Part shown: one piece after another, positions 24,880 through 37,536 of the stretch
How the letters are laid out: every line of letters starts with the position of its first letter
Numbering within the stretch: position 1 is the first letter of the stretch
From: Eonycteris spelaea
Lineage: Eukaryota > Chordata > Mammalia > Chiroptera > Pteropodidae
Reading direction: 5' to 3'
Length of the DNA: 64,000 bases
Assembly: GCA_003508835.1 (NCBI GenBank)
Contig: PUFA01000284.1
Coordinates: 700,501-764,500 of the forward strand
Notes under the pieces: model-generated
What the model was told of the DNA's origin: nothing
Databases searched by the model: none
Seen by the model: only the letters and a program-made list of their open reading frames with translations
Program-made: the position numbers and the translations under genes

Positions 24880-25310
24880 ATTTCTACATTCCTTCCCATA
24901 GTGCAGAGTAGTCATGAGAACCAATTGCCCAGTCAGACAGAATTTTTCTCAGATTCTTAGTATGTAAAGAAGTCATGTGATTTGTTATTAGCAATATAAT
25001 AGCAGAAATGATGCATGTTGCTTCCAGGTGATTCAGTTATTATGCATTCTCCATCCTCATTCTCCCCTCTGCCCTTTGAATGAAGAAGAATCTTAGGCCC
25101 TGGGAGAAGCACAGCTACAAGACAGTAGGAGACTGGGTCCTTGAATCACCACATGGAGGAAACCCACATATCAATCAGGAACACCTGCTTGTTTATTTTC
25201 TGTGTGCAAGAAAATTAGCTTTTATTGAAAAAATATCTGAAATCTTAAAGTGTGTTTATTATAGAGACTATTATTACTGTGTTTATTACATGGTGCCCTA
25301 ATATACAGGG
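24880..25310 (+). mobile_element. Possible old LTR, MLT1-like
   Basis: Block order GTCATGTGATTTGTTATTAG, GACTGGGTCCTTGAATCACC, ACATGGAGGAAACCCACA, then GAAAATTAGCTTTTATTG and a T-rich end. This parallels the end of an MLT1-type LTR, as in the better preserved copy at 49760-50150. The similarity is weak and limits are approximate. Confidence 0.4.
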
Positions 25311-26999
25311 CCTGTTATATGCAAATATAACAGAATATTTATTCAACGTTGCCATTCTTTGAGTCCAAGTTGATATGCTGTATGTTGTAAGAAACTTTTT
25401 AAAATCTAGAATTTATACATTTATCAAGGGCTTTCCATGTTCTAGAAAATGTGCTGAAAGCTTTAAAAGCTTTAGATCTTATCTCATGTGATCTTCTGTA
25501 ATGGGCTCCTTTGAGGTACTGGCCCAACTCACAAGACATTCTCACCTAGCCACATCCACCCAGCCACAGCATTGGGTACAACAGTCATTCTGTTCCACAT
25601 AACCTCATCCTCTTGAGCACAGATATCAAAAACCTTGTTAAGGTCAAATCGATCAAAAGATCATTAGTGATTTTCTAGTAAAAGTTTCAGAAGTCTGCCA
25701 TATACTCTAACCATATGGCCTCCACGTTGATGTCATCCAACTCAACCTAAAATGTATTTTGTATATCAGCATGGGTGTTCATTTTTATGGTTTTATAAAA
25801 TAAGTACTTTGCATAGAGCCCAGCACACTTAAAATTTTATATCATTTCCCAGTGCCTATCAAATGTCTTTAATAGAATACATAGATACATGGCTCTAGAG
25901 AACCAATATAGTTAACATATTTTCAACAGGTTTAAGTTTGAGAGTTGAATTTGTTTGTTATTTTGTGTGTTTTTATAGTACCTAATGTTCTACTCACTCT
26001 GCATATGCAGTTTATTTATGTTATAATTTCAAGGGCACTGAATATCCCTCATCAAATTAAAAAGATCTCCCACTTCAGCTTGTTGCATGCCTAATATCCC
26101 ACCATTAAGTTCTTCTAAACCCACCTTCCTTAAAACAGTTGTTTCCTGAAAGATTGACAGATATCAACCACCCATAGTGTTCTTAATCATGGATTAGAGC
26201 AGAATCTTAAAGGAAAAGACCCCAGGATGTAATTTTTACAGAAGGAATGAGGTCAGAATCATGAGGAGTTCTTCCCCTTAATGGAGAATATATCACAAGG
26301 GCTCCAAGCACCCCTAGTGTTGCATTAAGACATCAAGATCCTGAATATGGAAGTTATAGAGCTCTAGCATTTGCCTGGAATTACAAGCTAAACTGGTTGG
26401 GATATTCATTCGAAACTCCTCAGAAACTGACAAAAGCTGTAATTATTGGATATATAAGGGCAGAGAATCTATATTTTGGAATGCCTGGACTTTGGTATAT
26501 AACTACTTTCTGTCCACATTTTTACTGTGTTATACCAACAATACCTTCAGGGAGGCAAAAGAATCATGGAAGTTGAAGTGAGAAGCCATATTCCTAATCC
26601 ACATACATAATATATACCACTGGTAACTCTTTAGAGATATCATCTAAACACTTCACAGAGAACTTCGCTTCCTGCAAAAATGAGCCATATTCATAATACC
26701 TCGCTCAAATCTACTTCCCCAAGAGAGCAACATATCTCAGTATTTGTCATGTAGTTCAAGGGACATAACAGATTATGCAACACAAATGAAAAACATTGAA
26801 GTATAATGTTGAAACAAACATAGATTGAGTATGCTTTCACAATAAATAAGGATTGGTTGACAGGATAAAATGAAAATAGAAATATGCCAAACAAGATGAG
26901 AGTCAGTAAAAAGTCCTTATTGACAGCCATTATAGTTATGTTATTGGAATATAATAGTTTGGATTGAGAACATTAAAATACATTTAACCCTAAAAGTCA
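25311..26999. other. Unassigned non-coding stretch
   Basis: A possible MIR-like patch lies antisense at about 25415-25500. Otherwise no gene or named repeat was seen. Confidence 0.5.
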
Positions 27000-28290
27000 T
27001 TTTGAATTCTTTATACTGTCTTGATAATCTCAAAGCTCAAATATAATGTTTGCTGGATGAATAAATTTATTAAAAAGAAGACAATGTAGATAATACTTTG
27101 TAAAGTTTATACTTGAAGAGAAAGAGGTAGTTTGGTTGCTAAAGAAAAAAAATAATGATGAATTTGGTAACTTATTTTTAGTGGGAAATGTGAGGATTTT
27201 AAAAGGGAACAGGAAAGATCCAGTGGAAAGAGAGAGGTTGAAATATAAACAAGGAAAAGACAGAGCAGGTTCAAAGGAGGAGATGGACTTCAAACTGGCA
27301 ACCTTAAGAAGAGGGACAATCCTCTCATGTAACAGAAATGAAGAGAATGCTCTAATGGTAGATGCTAATGGATCTTGGTTCTTTATATGGGGAAGATGAG
27401 GAAAGTCCCAACAGATAGTGACTATTTTCTCTGTAAAACTCTTAAGTGAAGGGAGGGGGATGAAGACCACTCATAGGTTTCGGGAGCCCAGAAGTAGTTT
27501 AAAATACTCATGATGATAAGTGGGAGAGTGAGTTGCCAACTTGGGGTATGATTGGTCAGTGTTGACAATCCTCTTGAGATTGATTGTGGGTTTAAGTGAA
27601 ACCATTTTGCCCCTTTTGTGGGTTTTCTTCAACGGCTCTTGCTTCTAAATATAAGCATATAGAATTTTCCAAGACTAGAGCTATGCTTTTGCCAGAAGAA
27701 CAACACCAAAAGAGAGAGGATCAAGTGATTATAAGGCATCAATTAGACAGTTTTGGACATGATAAACAATGTGAATATAATATTAAAACTGAGGGAAGTG
27801 ACAAAAGAATGGGACTGATGAACAGAGAGAAAATAGAATGATCAGTGTATTATAGGTCCTGGTGAGGTACAGGCTTGGAATAGTGTGAACAATCAAATGA
27901 GCAGGCAGAAAGAAGAAAATGTGATGAGGAGTAAAATAGTGATTTTGAAGAAGGTGAATTTATGGGTGTTGATAAGGTCCAAGTTGTGAGCTAGTGAAGA
28001 CATAAAGGTTGTTGGAGATGAGAATCTTGAGAAACTGAGAAGTCATGGTATTATAAGCCACCCACGAGACACTGAATGCCCAGGATGATAGCTAGATAGT
28101 TTGTGAGAGTGATGTGTAATTGGATTATAGAGTCTTCAATAAATAAAGTAGAGTGACTGCATTGAAAAAGGGAGAGCATGGTACAGTGAGATATACCTGA
28201 AGAGTCCAAGTATTATAAAAGATGGTGGAAAGGTAACGTCTGGAAGAGACAGTGGGGATCAATGGACACCAAACACATCAGCTCTTCATA
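27000..28290 (+). repeat. Purine-rich stretch, probably an ancient unnamed repeat
   Basis: The plus strand is strikingly A/G-rich for over 1 kb, with phrases such as GGAAAGATCCAGTGGAAAG, GGGGAAGATGAGGAAAGTCC, CTGTAAAACTCTTAAGTGAA and GAGAATCTTGAGAAACTGAG. These recall a long, old mammalian repeat with the same phrase order, but I cannot name it. The 146-codon frame on the minus strand (27030-27470) and the 87-codon frame on the plus strand are by-products of the skew. Confidence 0.4.
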
Positions 28291-28294
28291 GAAA

Positions 28295-28425
28295 GTCCCT
28301 GCATTATACATATTTGATGTATTATTGAATTGTACACTTGAAACCTATATAACTTTATTAACCAATGTCTCCTTAACAAATTTAATAAATAAGTAAATAA
28401 ATAAATAATTTTAAAAGTTCACTTT
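28295..28425 (+). mobile_element. L1: Short L1 3' tail fragment
   Basis: Shows ATTGAATTGTACACTTGAAA, CCTATATAACTTTATTAACC and an AATAAATAAGTAAATAAAT tail. Only the terminal ~110 bp of the L1 is present, so it is strongly 5'-truncated. Confidence 0.75.
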
Positions 28426-31400
28426 GTTTGAAGGGAAAAAAAAAAGGAAGTTCCTGCCTGGAAGCAATACAGAGGATGAGGTACTTCAGGCGGGGAGTTC
28501 AGCTGAAGCAAGGATAGGAAGAAAGCTTTGGGAGATGAGGTTGAGTGTGTAAGTTAGTTGGCTGGGAAGGGAATGATAGCTGTAGAAGGCACAATAGTTA
28601 CATTTGAGGATTGCAGGTAAGAAAGAAAGAATAAGGAGGTTAAGAGCCTAATGGGAATAATAGTGTGATAACATAAGAAGCACAGGTATCTTACACATTT
28701 GGCATTGACTATTGATAAAGAGTTTGGTAAACTTTGTATCTATTCTCTTTGGGAAGACTGGGGACTAGCCCTAGTGGTAATCTTGATCACTTTTTGCTCC
28801 TTACAGTTGCTAAATTGTTTTCAGTTTTACTCAAACCCAACAATAGCAAGCTGAATATTAGCAATGCCTTATTGATTAGATACATACAGGATTTGACATT
28901 TCTGAATGTTAAAAGAAATAAGTACTTTTAGATGAACTTTGGTTAATCACTATGACAGTATATTCTTTTGAAATAAATTATGCAGATAAGTTTTACTAGA
29001 GTACGTCAGTCACCACAGTTCCAATGTTATATTTTCTTAAAATTTTTGATGATTGATATTATCTATTTCCTTTGTCCTGAAAATAAAGCACATGTGTAAT
29101 CCTTTATTTAAAAGGCAACTGTGGAAATCTTAAAAGGAGTTAGCAAATAAATTATTCATAATTTAGTTGTTTAATTTCACTAATAAAGGAAGAAAAACCA
29201 TTCCATGTCTAAAAAAATTGTGTGATTGTCTTTGATGATATAAAATTTAAACAGGTAAAAGTTAATACATTTTCATTAACTCCAGCCATTTCTTTCAGCT
29301 GCACTTGATGATGTCTGCCAGTCAGCTGTATTGAATATTTCCAGGTCTGCTCTGCTTCAGTGAGCAAAGCTATCACAAAAAACCAGCAGAGAGTAGCACA
29401 CTTTCTATGAGGCTAGAAAAACAAAGGTAGAGTATTAAACACACACAACAAACAATCAGAGACTAAAACCTACAAAAAAAGAGCAATCAGTGTCTGTGTG
29501 GAAGTACTATTTTTTTAAGTTTAACTTCCACACCTATTTGAAGATCCAGTTTGCCAAATGACAACATTTGAAAATTACCATGTCTAATATCACAACAAAG
29601 GCATTGATGTGTGCAGGCACTGCTGTACGTTCTGATGCCTCTGTCTTTGTCTATTCTTCAAGTGACTGCCTGATAATCCACACTCTTTAACTCCTCAAAG
29701 ACCTCTTAAAGTCTAAGGAAATGAAGTCCCCAGAGGTGTCGTTGAGAGACATAAGATCTGCTAGAGTGAATTTCTAACATGGAGCTTAGCACAGGCATCT
29801 TTTTCACTTGGGTGGGGGTGGGGGGAAGTGGGCAAGAGTATCCCTCTTTTGTGGTCCATTTGACAGAGCTAGGTCCTTGGCTGGATCTGACAGCATGATC
29901 ACAGCAAGTGAAGGGTCCTGCCACTGGAAGGGGGACTTCCTAATTAATGCTTCAGTGCCAGGCATCCTCTTAGATGCACCATTGTAACAGGAAGTGGTTT
30001 GGGACAACTTTTTTTTTGAACAAAAACATGAGAAATATGGTACATCTGTCTGTAGACTCTCTAGGTTACAAAATGAAAAGCAGCAAGACCTGGAACATTG
30101 TCTTAGGAACTCTTCTGACATCCAAAAACACAAATGCTTCCATACCCTTAAGTTATGTTACTTTTCACTATGGTCTTAGCAGAACTCAGACCTGAACCTT
30201 CTTAGATAAGATCTGTACTTGTAAATACTCTCTAAAGAAAGTTTTCATCAGAGTTTCTTTAATTATCATAGAGACATCTCAGTTGTTCCCAGAGATATTG
30301 ACAAGCACTCAAAAGAATAAATAAAATCTCTCCTTAACTTTGTTCATATCTAAGTGAAAGGGTTTAATTTTTGGAGAGCTATCAGTGCCAGAGTTATTTT
30401 AAAACAGAAGACGATAGGGCTGTGTCATCACAAAAAGCACCTACAGAGAAAAGGGGGAAATGCATCACTCATATAAAATGAGCTGAAAGACCCAGAAGTG
30501 TGCTGAAATTTGCCTCTTTTCTGCCCCACATTTCTCTACCCAAAATTCAGGTCATTTTTACCCTACCTACAGGCTCAGTTTCTTCTATAGGTCAAGAATC
30601 AGTATTGATATTAGGCAATGGGAACACAAGGAGTCCTAATTTAAAGTCTTGAGTCTAAGCTTGTGTTACCATCTTTTTTTACCTGGCTTCTTGTGTTCCA
30701 GCTGTGACAACTTGACCAGTTATGGTCACTTAGCAACTGCATGGTCCCCTGCATGTGAATCCACGTATAGTCCATTGGCTATTAAATGATCTTTATTCAG
30801 CCATGTCATCAGCTACAATGTTTAAAAACCATTCACATGATTGCCTTAGGTCTACAAAGTTCATGGCAGAGCTTGACTCATATGAAAAGGAAAATTTGTA
30901 AACATTTGTATTTGTAAACTGGCACGATTTATTTTCCAAATTCATCATGGAATTTAATGGAACTGGGATTACAGCCAAAGAAGATAAAGTAGAAGTGATA
31001 ACTATAGTTTAAGCATAGTCATTTTTAAAAGATTATGACCAAACTGCTTTTCCTTTTCACCACATAAATGATTAAAGAGAATTTAAAATAGATTTAACAG
31101 ATATTTGAAATAATGGAAAGTGAACCAGCCTAGGAGTCACACACGCTTTTGTACACAGGCACAGACACCCACTTGAGATAGTAGGCCAGTTATTTAATAT
31201 CTTTTTCTCTCATTGTATCCATATCTGTAAGGCAAAAAAAATCACACTTGTAAACTTCAGTTCTGAATTTTTCAGAATCTGTCAATGGTCCCATAGGAGC
31301 CCTACTCCTCCCCAATCTCTCTGTAGATTGGATATTGTCAGCTGATTCAGAGTCTGCATGTTGTATTTCATTCGCTGTCAAAGTACTAAAAAAAAAAATT

Positions 31401-31879
31401 AAAATCATTCTAGTCATGTCATATAGTGTATTAAAGCTAGCTGCTGTAACAAACCTATAACTGGGGGAGAAAGTTAATTTTTCCTTTCTAAAGACCTTTA
31501 TTTGGTGTGAAACAGGGATGCAGGTGGGAAAGGAGAAGAGAGTTTAGCTGCATGTAGTCATTCAGAAAGGCAGTCTCACGGGGTCTCTGCTGACTTCAAC
31601 CTGCGGCTTCCACGGCTGCCCTGAGCTTCACCAATCAGCCATCCTTTGAAGGAAAGAACAAATGAAATAACAGCAACAACAACAACAACAAAGTACAGTA
31701 AATTGAATTAAAGTAAAAATTTTAAAAAAGCAAATGGAGCATCAAATTGGGTTTTCACAGTCCAGACCTGGAATTGTGATATGTAACTTGTTATGTTTCC
31801 AAGGGGAAAAGAAATCAAATTTGAAGAGCAGCTAACCACACAAAGACATATCAAAAAGTCATTTCAGAGTAGAATATGA
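28426..31879. other. Unassigned non-coding stretch
   Basis: About 3.4 kb without a recognisable gene. It includes a G-rich run at 29811-29824 and a (CAA)n run near 31671. Overlapping short open frames around 29700-30200 show no domain and no splice-site context I would trust. Confidence 0.45.
31671..31692 (+). repeat. (CAA)n microsatellite
   Basis: About seven CAA units. Confidence 0.9.
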
Positions 31880-32150
31880 ATCTATAACTTCTTCAAGCCT
31901 CAGCTCAGGTCCTCTTTGTTCCAGAAAAGTTTTCTTGGTTACCACAGGCCTAAACGACACTTCACCTTCTAAATGTTTTATCTGCACCATGTATTTTGGC
32001 ACTTTATCATTTTGTCTTGATATTTCTTTTTAAGAGTTTGTCTCCTTTATTAATACCACAGACTCTTGAGAACAGAGATAGTCTTAAACTTCCTTGTATG
32101 TCTTATCTCCCACCCTCTCCATTGCTCTTTGGCACAATGCACTTAATTAA
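31880..32150 (+). mobile_element. L2: L2 LINE 3' region
   Basis: L2 3' landmarks in order: CTTCAAGCCTCAGCTCAGGT, a GTTTTCTTGGTTACC block, TTTATCTGCACCATGTATTT.., GACTCTTGAGAACAGAGATA and TCTCCATTGCTCTTTGGCAC. L2 is an extinct mammal-wide LINE. Confidence 0.75.
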
Positions 32151-32204
32151 AAACAAATAAGAACATTTCGTTAATTAATTGTTTGGGTTTTTTTTCAAAA
32201 TCTT

Positions 32205-32345
32205 CTTAAATGTAAGCTATATGATGGCAAGGGTTGAGGGAGCCTCTGTTTTGTTGTTGTTGTTGTTTTCCAGTCTTATTGCCAAGAACAGTGCTAAAGG
32301 CACTGTTAAAGGCACTCAAAATTATTTGTTGAATGAGAAACAAAA
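32205..32345 (+). mobile_element. L2: L2 LINE 3' terminus
   Basis: AAATGTAAGCTATATGATGG, AACAGTGCTAAAGGCACT and AAATTATTTGTTGAATGAGA match the final ~140 bp of L2. A (TTG)n run at about 32248-32268 has grown inside it. It may be a second copy, since the preceding L2 also reaches this part of the consensus. Confidence 0.75.
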
Positions 32346-33065
32346 GTTCTATGATTCTATATTCTGTGGTCATTGGGTCCTGCTACTTTCCATTGGGTCA
32401 AATACTTATGACAATTTCTAGTTAAACTACTAGACAATAATAATAATATTAACAACAATAATAATAACATTAACATTTCCATAGGGCTTATTGTGTGCCA
32501 AAAATACAGAAAACAATATTTTGATATAGTTACTAATATAAGTTCCTTGCATACATATATCTACCTTCTAGGTCAATGCTGGCCATTAGGGACCCTTTGT
32601 GAAAATTAGAAAAAGCATCACAGGCTGCATCATTCACTATTTTATAATATCAAAGAGCATCCAGAGTAGAGACTTGCTCATAAGCATTGAACAGATGGAT
32701 GAATGGATAAAAAAAACTATCATTTCATTGGGTCTCAATGATAATAATTCCATTTACTTCTTTTTATTATCTGATTTATTCAATTTTTCTACAATATTAC
32801 TGTGTCATTCAATGTTTAAATTTATTGCAAATATATTGCAAATATATATAATAAGTGAGAATAAACTGCATCAATCTAGATGAGTATATTTTTAATTAAG
32901 AAAATAAATATGATGCTCATACCTAATGTCCTTTAATTTTCAAGGGGTAGTCTTTCCTTAAAATAATTTATAGATACAAAGGTTCAGTAGATACTAAACC
33001 TTTTTTATACTTCATTGCAAAGTTTCTAGAAGTTGAGATAAATGATACTTATAATTAACTTTTTA
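32346..33065. other. Unassigned AT-rich sequence
   Basis: A short ATA/ACA-rich stretch at 32435-32475 adjoins a faint MIR-like patch. No gene. Confidence 0.5.
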
Positions 33066-33069
33066 TTTT

Positions 33070-33360
33070 TAATGATTAAGAATTCATAGTAAGTTATACA
33101 ATAAAAGTACTGAGAAGTCTCATGTACCTTTCACCCAGTTTCTTCCCATGGCAAAATCTCATATAACTATAGTACAATATTAAAACTAGGAATTGAAATT
33201 GATATAATCTACAGACTTTATTCAGATCTTAGGTGTTTCAGATATTCAGATTTCACGTTTTAGGGGTGTGTGTGGGTATGTGTAGTTCTATGCAATTTTG
33301 TCCCATGTGTAACCACTACCAAATCAAGATACAGCTAAAGAATAGTCAAATATCTTAAAA
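33070..33360 (-). mobile_element. Possible old LINE relic
   Basis: Phrases such as GTACCTTTCACCCAGTTTCT, TATAGTACAATATTAAAACT, GTGTGTGTGGGTATGTGTAG and TAACCACTACCAAATCAAGA occur in the order seen in an old, frequently encountered L1M-like fragment. Family and orientation are tentative. Confidence 0.35.
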
Positions 33361-33747
33361 TTAAATATCCCCCACATAAAATTGTTAACCTCTTTCCTAT
33401 GTTGTAATTAGACAATTTGTGGAATTATAATTGTTAATTGTCAAAGTAATCTGAATAAATGAGTGAGGAGTATTCTCATCATATTTCTATCTCAAAGTAT
33501 TTTGGAATTTATAGGAAAAATTTTAGATGCTCTCAGAGATTTCTCTATTTAGAAAGGAATCTTATGGAGAAGACTTTACACAATGAATAATTCTTTTATT
33601 CTTTCATCATATTCTTTATCATTTTATAAATAAAAGTTTGCAGTTTGAAACTTGAGAATGTTTATTCATCTCTCAATAACAAATAATGCAATGTAAGTAC
33701 TCTGCCACCAGGTGGTGGTCCCTCTAATATGTGCTTTGAGATTCAAA

Positions 33748-34015
33748 TTGAAAACAGACTCACAAATAAAACACAATCCGGTAACTGCCAGAGGGGGTTG
33801 GGGGGCTCGGAGAGAGGGGTCAAGGGTTAAAGAAGCACAAATTAGTATTTGAGTGATGGTCATGGGGATAGGGAATCCAGTCAGCAGTAATGTAATGGCT
33901 ATGTGTAGAGCCAGATGGGTGATAGAGTAATCAGGGGGATTGTTTCATAAACTATATAAATGTCTAACCAATGTACTGTATACTTGAAACTAGTCATAAA
34001 ATAAAATTAAATGCT
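33748..34015 (+). mobile_element. L1: 5'-truncated L1 3' UTR
   Basis: Shows AACTGCCAGAGGGGGTTGGG, TGGTCATGGGGATAGGG, AATCAGGGGGATTGTTTCAT, ATGTCTAACCAATGTACTG, ACTTGAAACTAG and an A-rich end. About 270 bp of L1 3' UTR. I found no convincing TSD. Confidence 0.78.
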
Positions 34016-34389
34016 TAAAATTACTAGGAATAATTTTTCTCGTAACTCACTGAAGTATAACTTTTTATGCTTTTTTATAGTCAGGTATTTCAGTAATCTG
34101 ATTTAGTCTGGCATTCAAGGATCTCTATCATTAGTCCCCAATTTCTTTCTGAAGTTCATCTCCGACACTTACCCTGTGTAGGAAACATTTGCTATGTCAA
34201 ATTTTATTTATTTACTATTTCTCATATATGCTTTTCCTCATTATACTTCTGTTATATTTCATCTTTTTTTTAACTAGTGCCAAAGTATAGTGCCTGGTAC
34301 GTAGTTGAGTCTAATTAAATGCTCATTATAAGCCTTTTCTCATTCATTCCTTTTATCTAAATGCTTAATCATCTCCTCTATCTAGCTTT

Positions 34390-34625
34390 AAACTCTTCTC
34401 TGAAAGCTCATTTCTGATGCCACTTTTCATCATCATCCCAATAGAAAGCGATTTATCTCCTCACTTCCATGCCCAGGTAGTGCCCTATTTTAAGCACCAG
34501 TGAACTTCCCATACACTACCTTTAGTTGTAGCTTTTGAACATGAATTCCCTATCTTAATCTCCACAGCCCTTAGCACAGTATTGGGTATTCAACAACTAT
34601 TAGTTGAATTAATGCATTGCAATAT
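34390..34625 (+). mobile_element. L2: L2 LINE 3' region
   Basis: CTCTGAAAGCTCATTTCTGA resembles the L2 3' region, and CCTTAGCACAGTATTGGGTA then CAACAACTATTAGTTGAATT resembles its terminus. Moderately diverged. Confidence 0.62.
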
Positions 34626-36085
34626 CGCATTTTTTAAAAATTAATAGGCAGTCCCTATAACTATTTTCCTTTTTATTCATTTTTGACTTTTTTGATCATT
34701 TATCCTGAATTCTAACTTGAAGTCAAATTCCCTACAATGAGTTTACAAGTCACTGAAGTTTCAAGCCTTTGAGCTTGGGGTAGGCTGGAATCAATATTCC
34801 TTAAGATATCAATACTTCTTGAGATACTCAGCCTCAGCCTTACTGTTGGGGCAAATGTTTTATCTATTTCCAGGTTAATTTAAAAGTGGATTCTCTTGTC
34901 TCACTTACTACCTGCATCAGTTAAAGATACTCTTCTTTTGCAATTCTAGCCCCTTCTTTACTCATGAGTCCCTCCATTTATTGTCTAAGCTTACTTTTAA
35001 CATCTAACACTAGAACTTTTAAGAAAAACATTACTTTTTTTCTTATTAAAAGGAAATATTACAAACATTAGCTGTGCTTTTCTTTTATAAGAATTAGTAG
35101 CTAGGTGACCTTGAATTGCATGCCCAATAGATCTTTCAGAAACTCTCTAGTAATAACTTGAGTTCCCAACCTGTTCTAATACAGGGTTCCCAGAACTGCT
35201 TCCTGAAGGAGTTTATGTTCTTCCTAAAGAAGAGAACATTTTAAAATAAAACTATTTTAAAATGAGGTTTGGGATGGAAATTTCAGACAGTTTCATGACA
35301 GTAACATTGATCTCTTTTGGCAGTTCTGATATTTATGTATTGGGTTTTCTCAAAGCTAGGTCACCTTTCTCTGCAACCATTTGGTCTGTTTTAAAAAGTG
35401 ATTTCCTAAAGACCAAACTATCTTTTTCTATTTAGAGTCTAACTTTACACTGTCAGAACTTAAAATTCTTCAGACTCCCATGGCAGAGTTACTTTAGGTC
35501 AAAGTACAGCCAGATATAAATGCCCAAATCTACCCTCACAAGGGTCTCAGTCCTTGGAAGGGTTAACAGTACCACCTAGGACAGACAAAAAAGTGTTCTA
35601 TTCCACTGTTGTGAGTACAGACACCCATAACTAGATCTCAGACTTGGTTTCTGTTAGTTCTGCAAATACTCAATTGGGCAAATATTTATTTTACACTTAT
35701 TATGTGCCCATATATTATGAGGGTCTGTGAATGCAAAGTTCAATAAGCATAATCCATGTCCTTGAGAAGTTTATCAGATTTTGGTAATTTCTTTACTCTG
35801 CCAGATATTCTACACTCACTTTTGTGTTTTTTCAGGTCCCAACTCCTAGCCTAATATCATCTCAAAAATTGATTTCCCAGACATCCTGAATTCTAGGATG
35901 TTCCAGAGCTCACTGTTGCTAATGACCTATGACCAAAATTTTTTTCTTACAGTCTTAATCCATTGGGATCTGACACTTATGTAACAGGAGTAAAAAATGC
36001 TTAGCAAATATTAAGTAATAATATCTGTGCTCACTCTAAAACTTACAGATTTTCCAAAATAAAAAGGGCCATGAGAAACCGTCTA
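34626..36085. other. Unassigned non-coding sequence
   Basis: No gene was seen. The only recognised piece is the ancient repeat at 35680-35790. Confidence 0.5.
35680..35790 (+). repeat. Ancient 'AAATATTTATT..' repeat fragment
   Basis: CAAATATTTATTTTACACTT, ATTATGTGCCCATATAT, and a CATGTCCTTGAGAAGTTTAT block mark the start of the same unnamed repeat listed at 1630. Confidence 0.5.
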
Positions 36086-36089
36086 AGTC

Positions 36090-36255
36090 AATGCTTCTCA
36101 TGCACTTTAATATGCATAAAGATCACCTAGGGATGTTGTTACAATGCATATTCTCATTCAGTAGGTTGGGGGGGCCTGAGACTCAGCATTTCTAACAAAC
36201 TCTCAGCTAATAACTACGCTGCTGGTCCACAGACCATACTTTAAGCAGCAAGACT
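36090..36255 (+). mobile_element. MER5A: MER5A hAT-Charlie element
   Basis: Nearly whole: TGCTTCTCATGCACTTTAAT, AAGATCACCTAGGGATGTTG, TCAGTAGGTTGGGGGGGCCT, AGCATTTCTAACAAACTCTC, CTGCTGGTCCACAGACCATA and CTTTAAGCAGCAAG follow the MER5A order from one terminal repeat to the other. It is a short non-autonomous DNA transposon, extinct since early placental evolution. Confidence 0.85.
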
Positions 36256-36469
36256 CTAAGCTTTTTTCCCACTTTTAATTGAAGGCAGAGTCATGACAGA
36301 TGTTAGAGTTCTGTCAATATGGTCCTACGCTGAGAAAATTATTCAAGGTTGTTAAATTAATTCAGTTAGCCAGTACAAAAATTAGTTTAAAAAAATGTCA
36401 ACAGAAACTTTAGTGGGGTACAAAGGTGAGAAGAGTTCTCTCTATCTGATCAGGACATAAAGGAAGCTA

Positions 36470-37055
36470 AAATAGTATGGCAGTTTGTTAAAACAAATTT
36501 TAATGGAATTACTGTATGATTCAGAAATTTTACTTCTGGGTATATACACATACCAAAAAAAATTGAAATCAGAGACCCAGAAATATTTGTACATCCATGT
36601 TCATAGCAGCATTATTTACAATACACAAAAGATGGAAGCAACCTAAGCGTCTATTGACAGATAAATATGCACAAACAAAATGACACATGCTACGACATGG
36701 ATGAACCTTGAGGACATTATGTTAAGTTAAATAAGCCAATCACAAAAGAACAAGTACTGTATGATTCTACTTATTTGAGGTACCTAGAATAGTCAAACCC
36801 ATAAAGACAGAAAGCAAAACCATGGTTACCAGGGGATGGGGAAAGGAGAGAATGGGAAATTAGTACAGAGTTTCAGGTACAGAGTTTTAATTTTGCTGGA
36901 TGAAAATAATTCTGGAGATGGATGGTAGTAATGGTAGCAGAACAATGTGAATGTACTGAATGCCATCAAACGGTACACTTAAAATCGGTTAAGGCAATCA
37001 ATTTTATGTATGTGTCTTCTACTATAATTAATTTTTTTAATTGAAGAGGTTTTTA
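36470..37055 (+). mobile_element. L1: 5'-truncated L1 (ORF2 end and 3' UTR)
   Basis: Starts in the ORF2 C-terminal coding part (ATGATTCAGAAATTTTACTT, TATTTGTACATCCATGTTCA, TAGCAGCATTATTTACAATA) and continues through the 3' UTR (CCATGGTTACCAGGGGATGG, GGTACACTTAAAATCGGTTA) to an AT-rich end. It lies about 150 bp upstream of the first half-L1-like copy and belongs to a different, older L1 type. Confidence 0.82.
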
Positions 37056-37536
37056 AAAATTATACAAGGGTGTGAACTATCCAGTAGAATAAAATTAGGA
37101 TATCTTTGGAGCCAGATTTGGCTTACAAGGGTTCAAATGCAAATCAGCAGTGAAAGAGGCTATAGAATTCTCATTTTTCAATTCAGACAGAAAATCAATT
37201 AATAGTATGACTTGTGACATCTGGTTATGTCCTTGGCAAGTCCTGTGCAACTTGCTGAGCAAGTCCCAAGACTCATACTGGTGGCAGCTAATCACAGTTT
37301 CTGGCGTGGCCTCTATAAGTACAACAGAGGCAACTATAAGCACAGCATCTGTGGATTGCTTACCAAATCTTAACAGGTGGCCTTGGAGGGGCACAGACTG
37401 GGGCTAAATTTGGCCTGCAGCTGAACCCCCTCAGGACTGTGCCACTGGACACCTGCTTCACAATCCACACTAATAAGACTGGGAGACTTAGGAGCTTTGC
37501 TTAGTACGTAGGAACAGACACAGAAAGGCAGTCAAA

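Noticed and set aside
27030..27470. A 146-codon minus-strand open frame, one of the longest in the window
   Set aside because: It lies antisense to a purine-rich stretch, which removes stop codons by composition and yields a Ser/Phe/Leu-rich product. No domain or splice context is visible.
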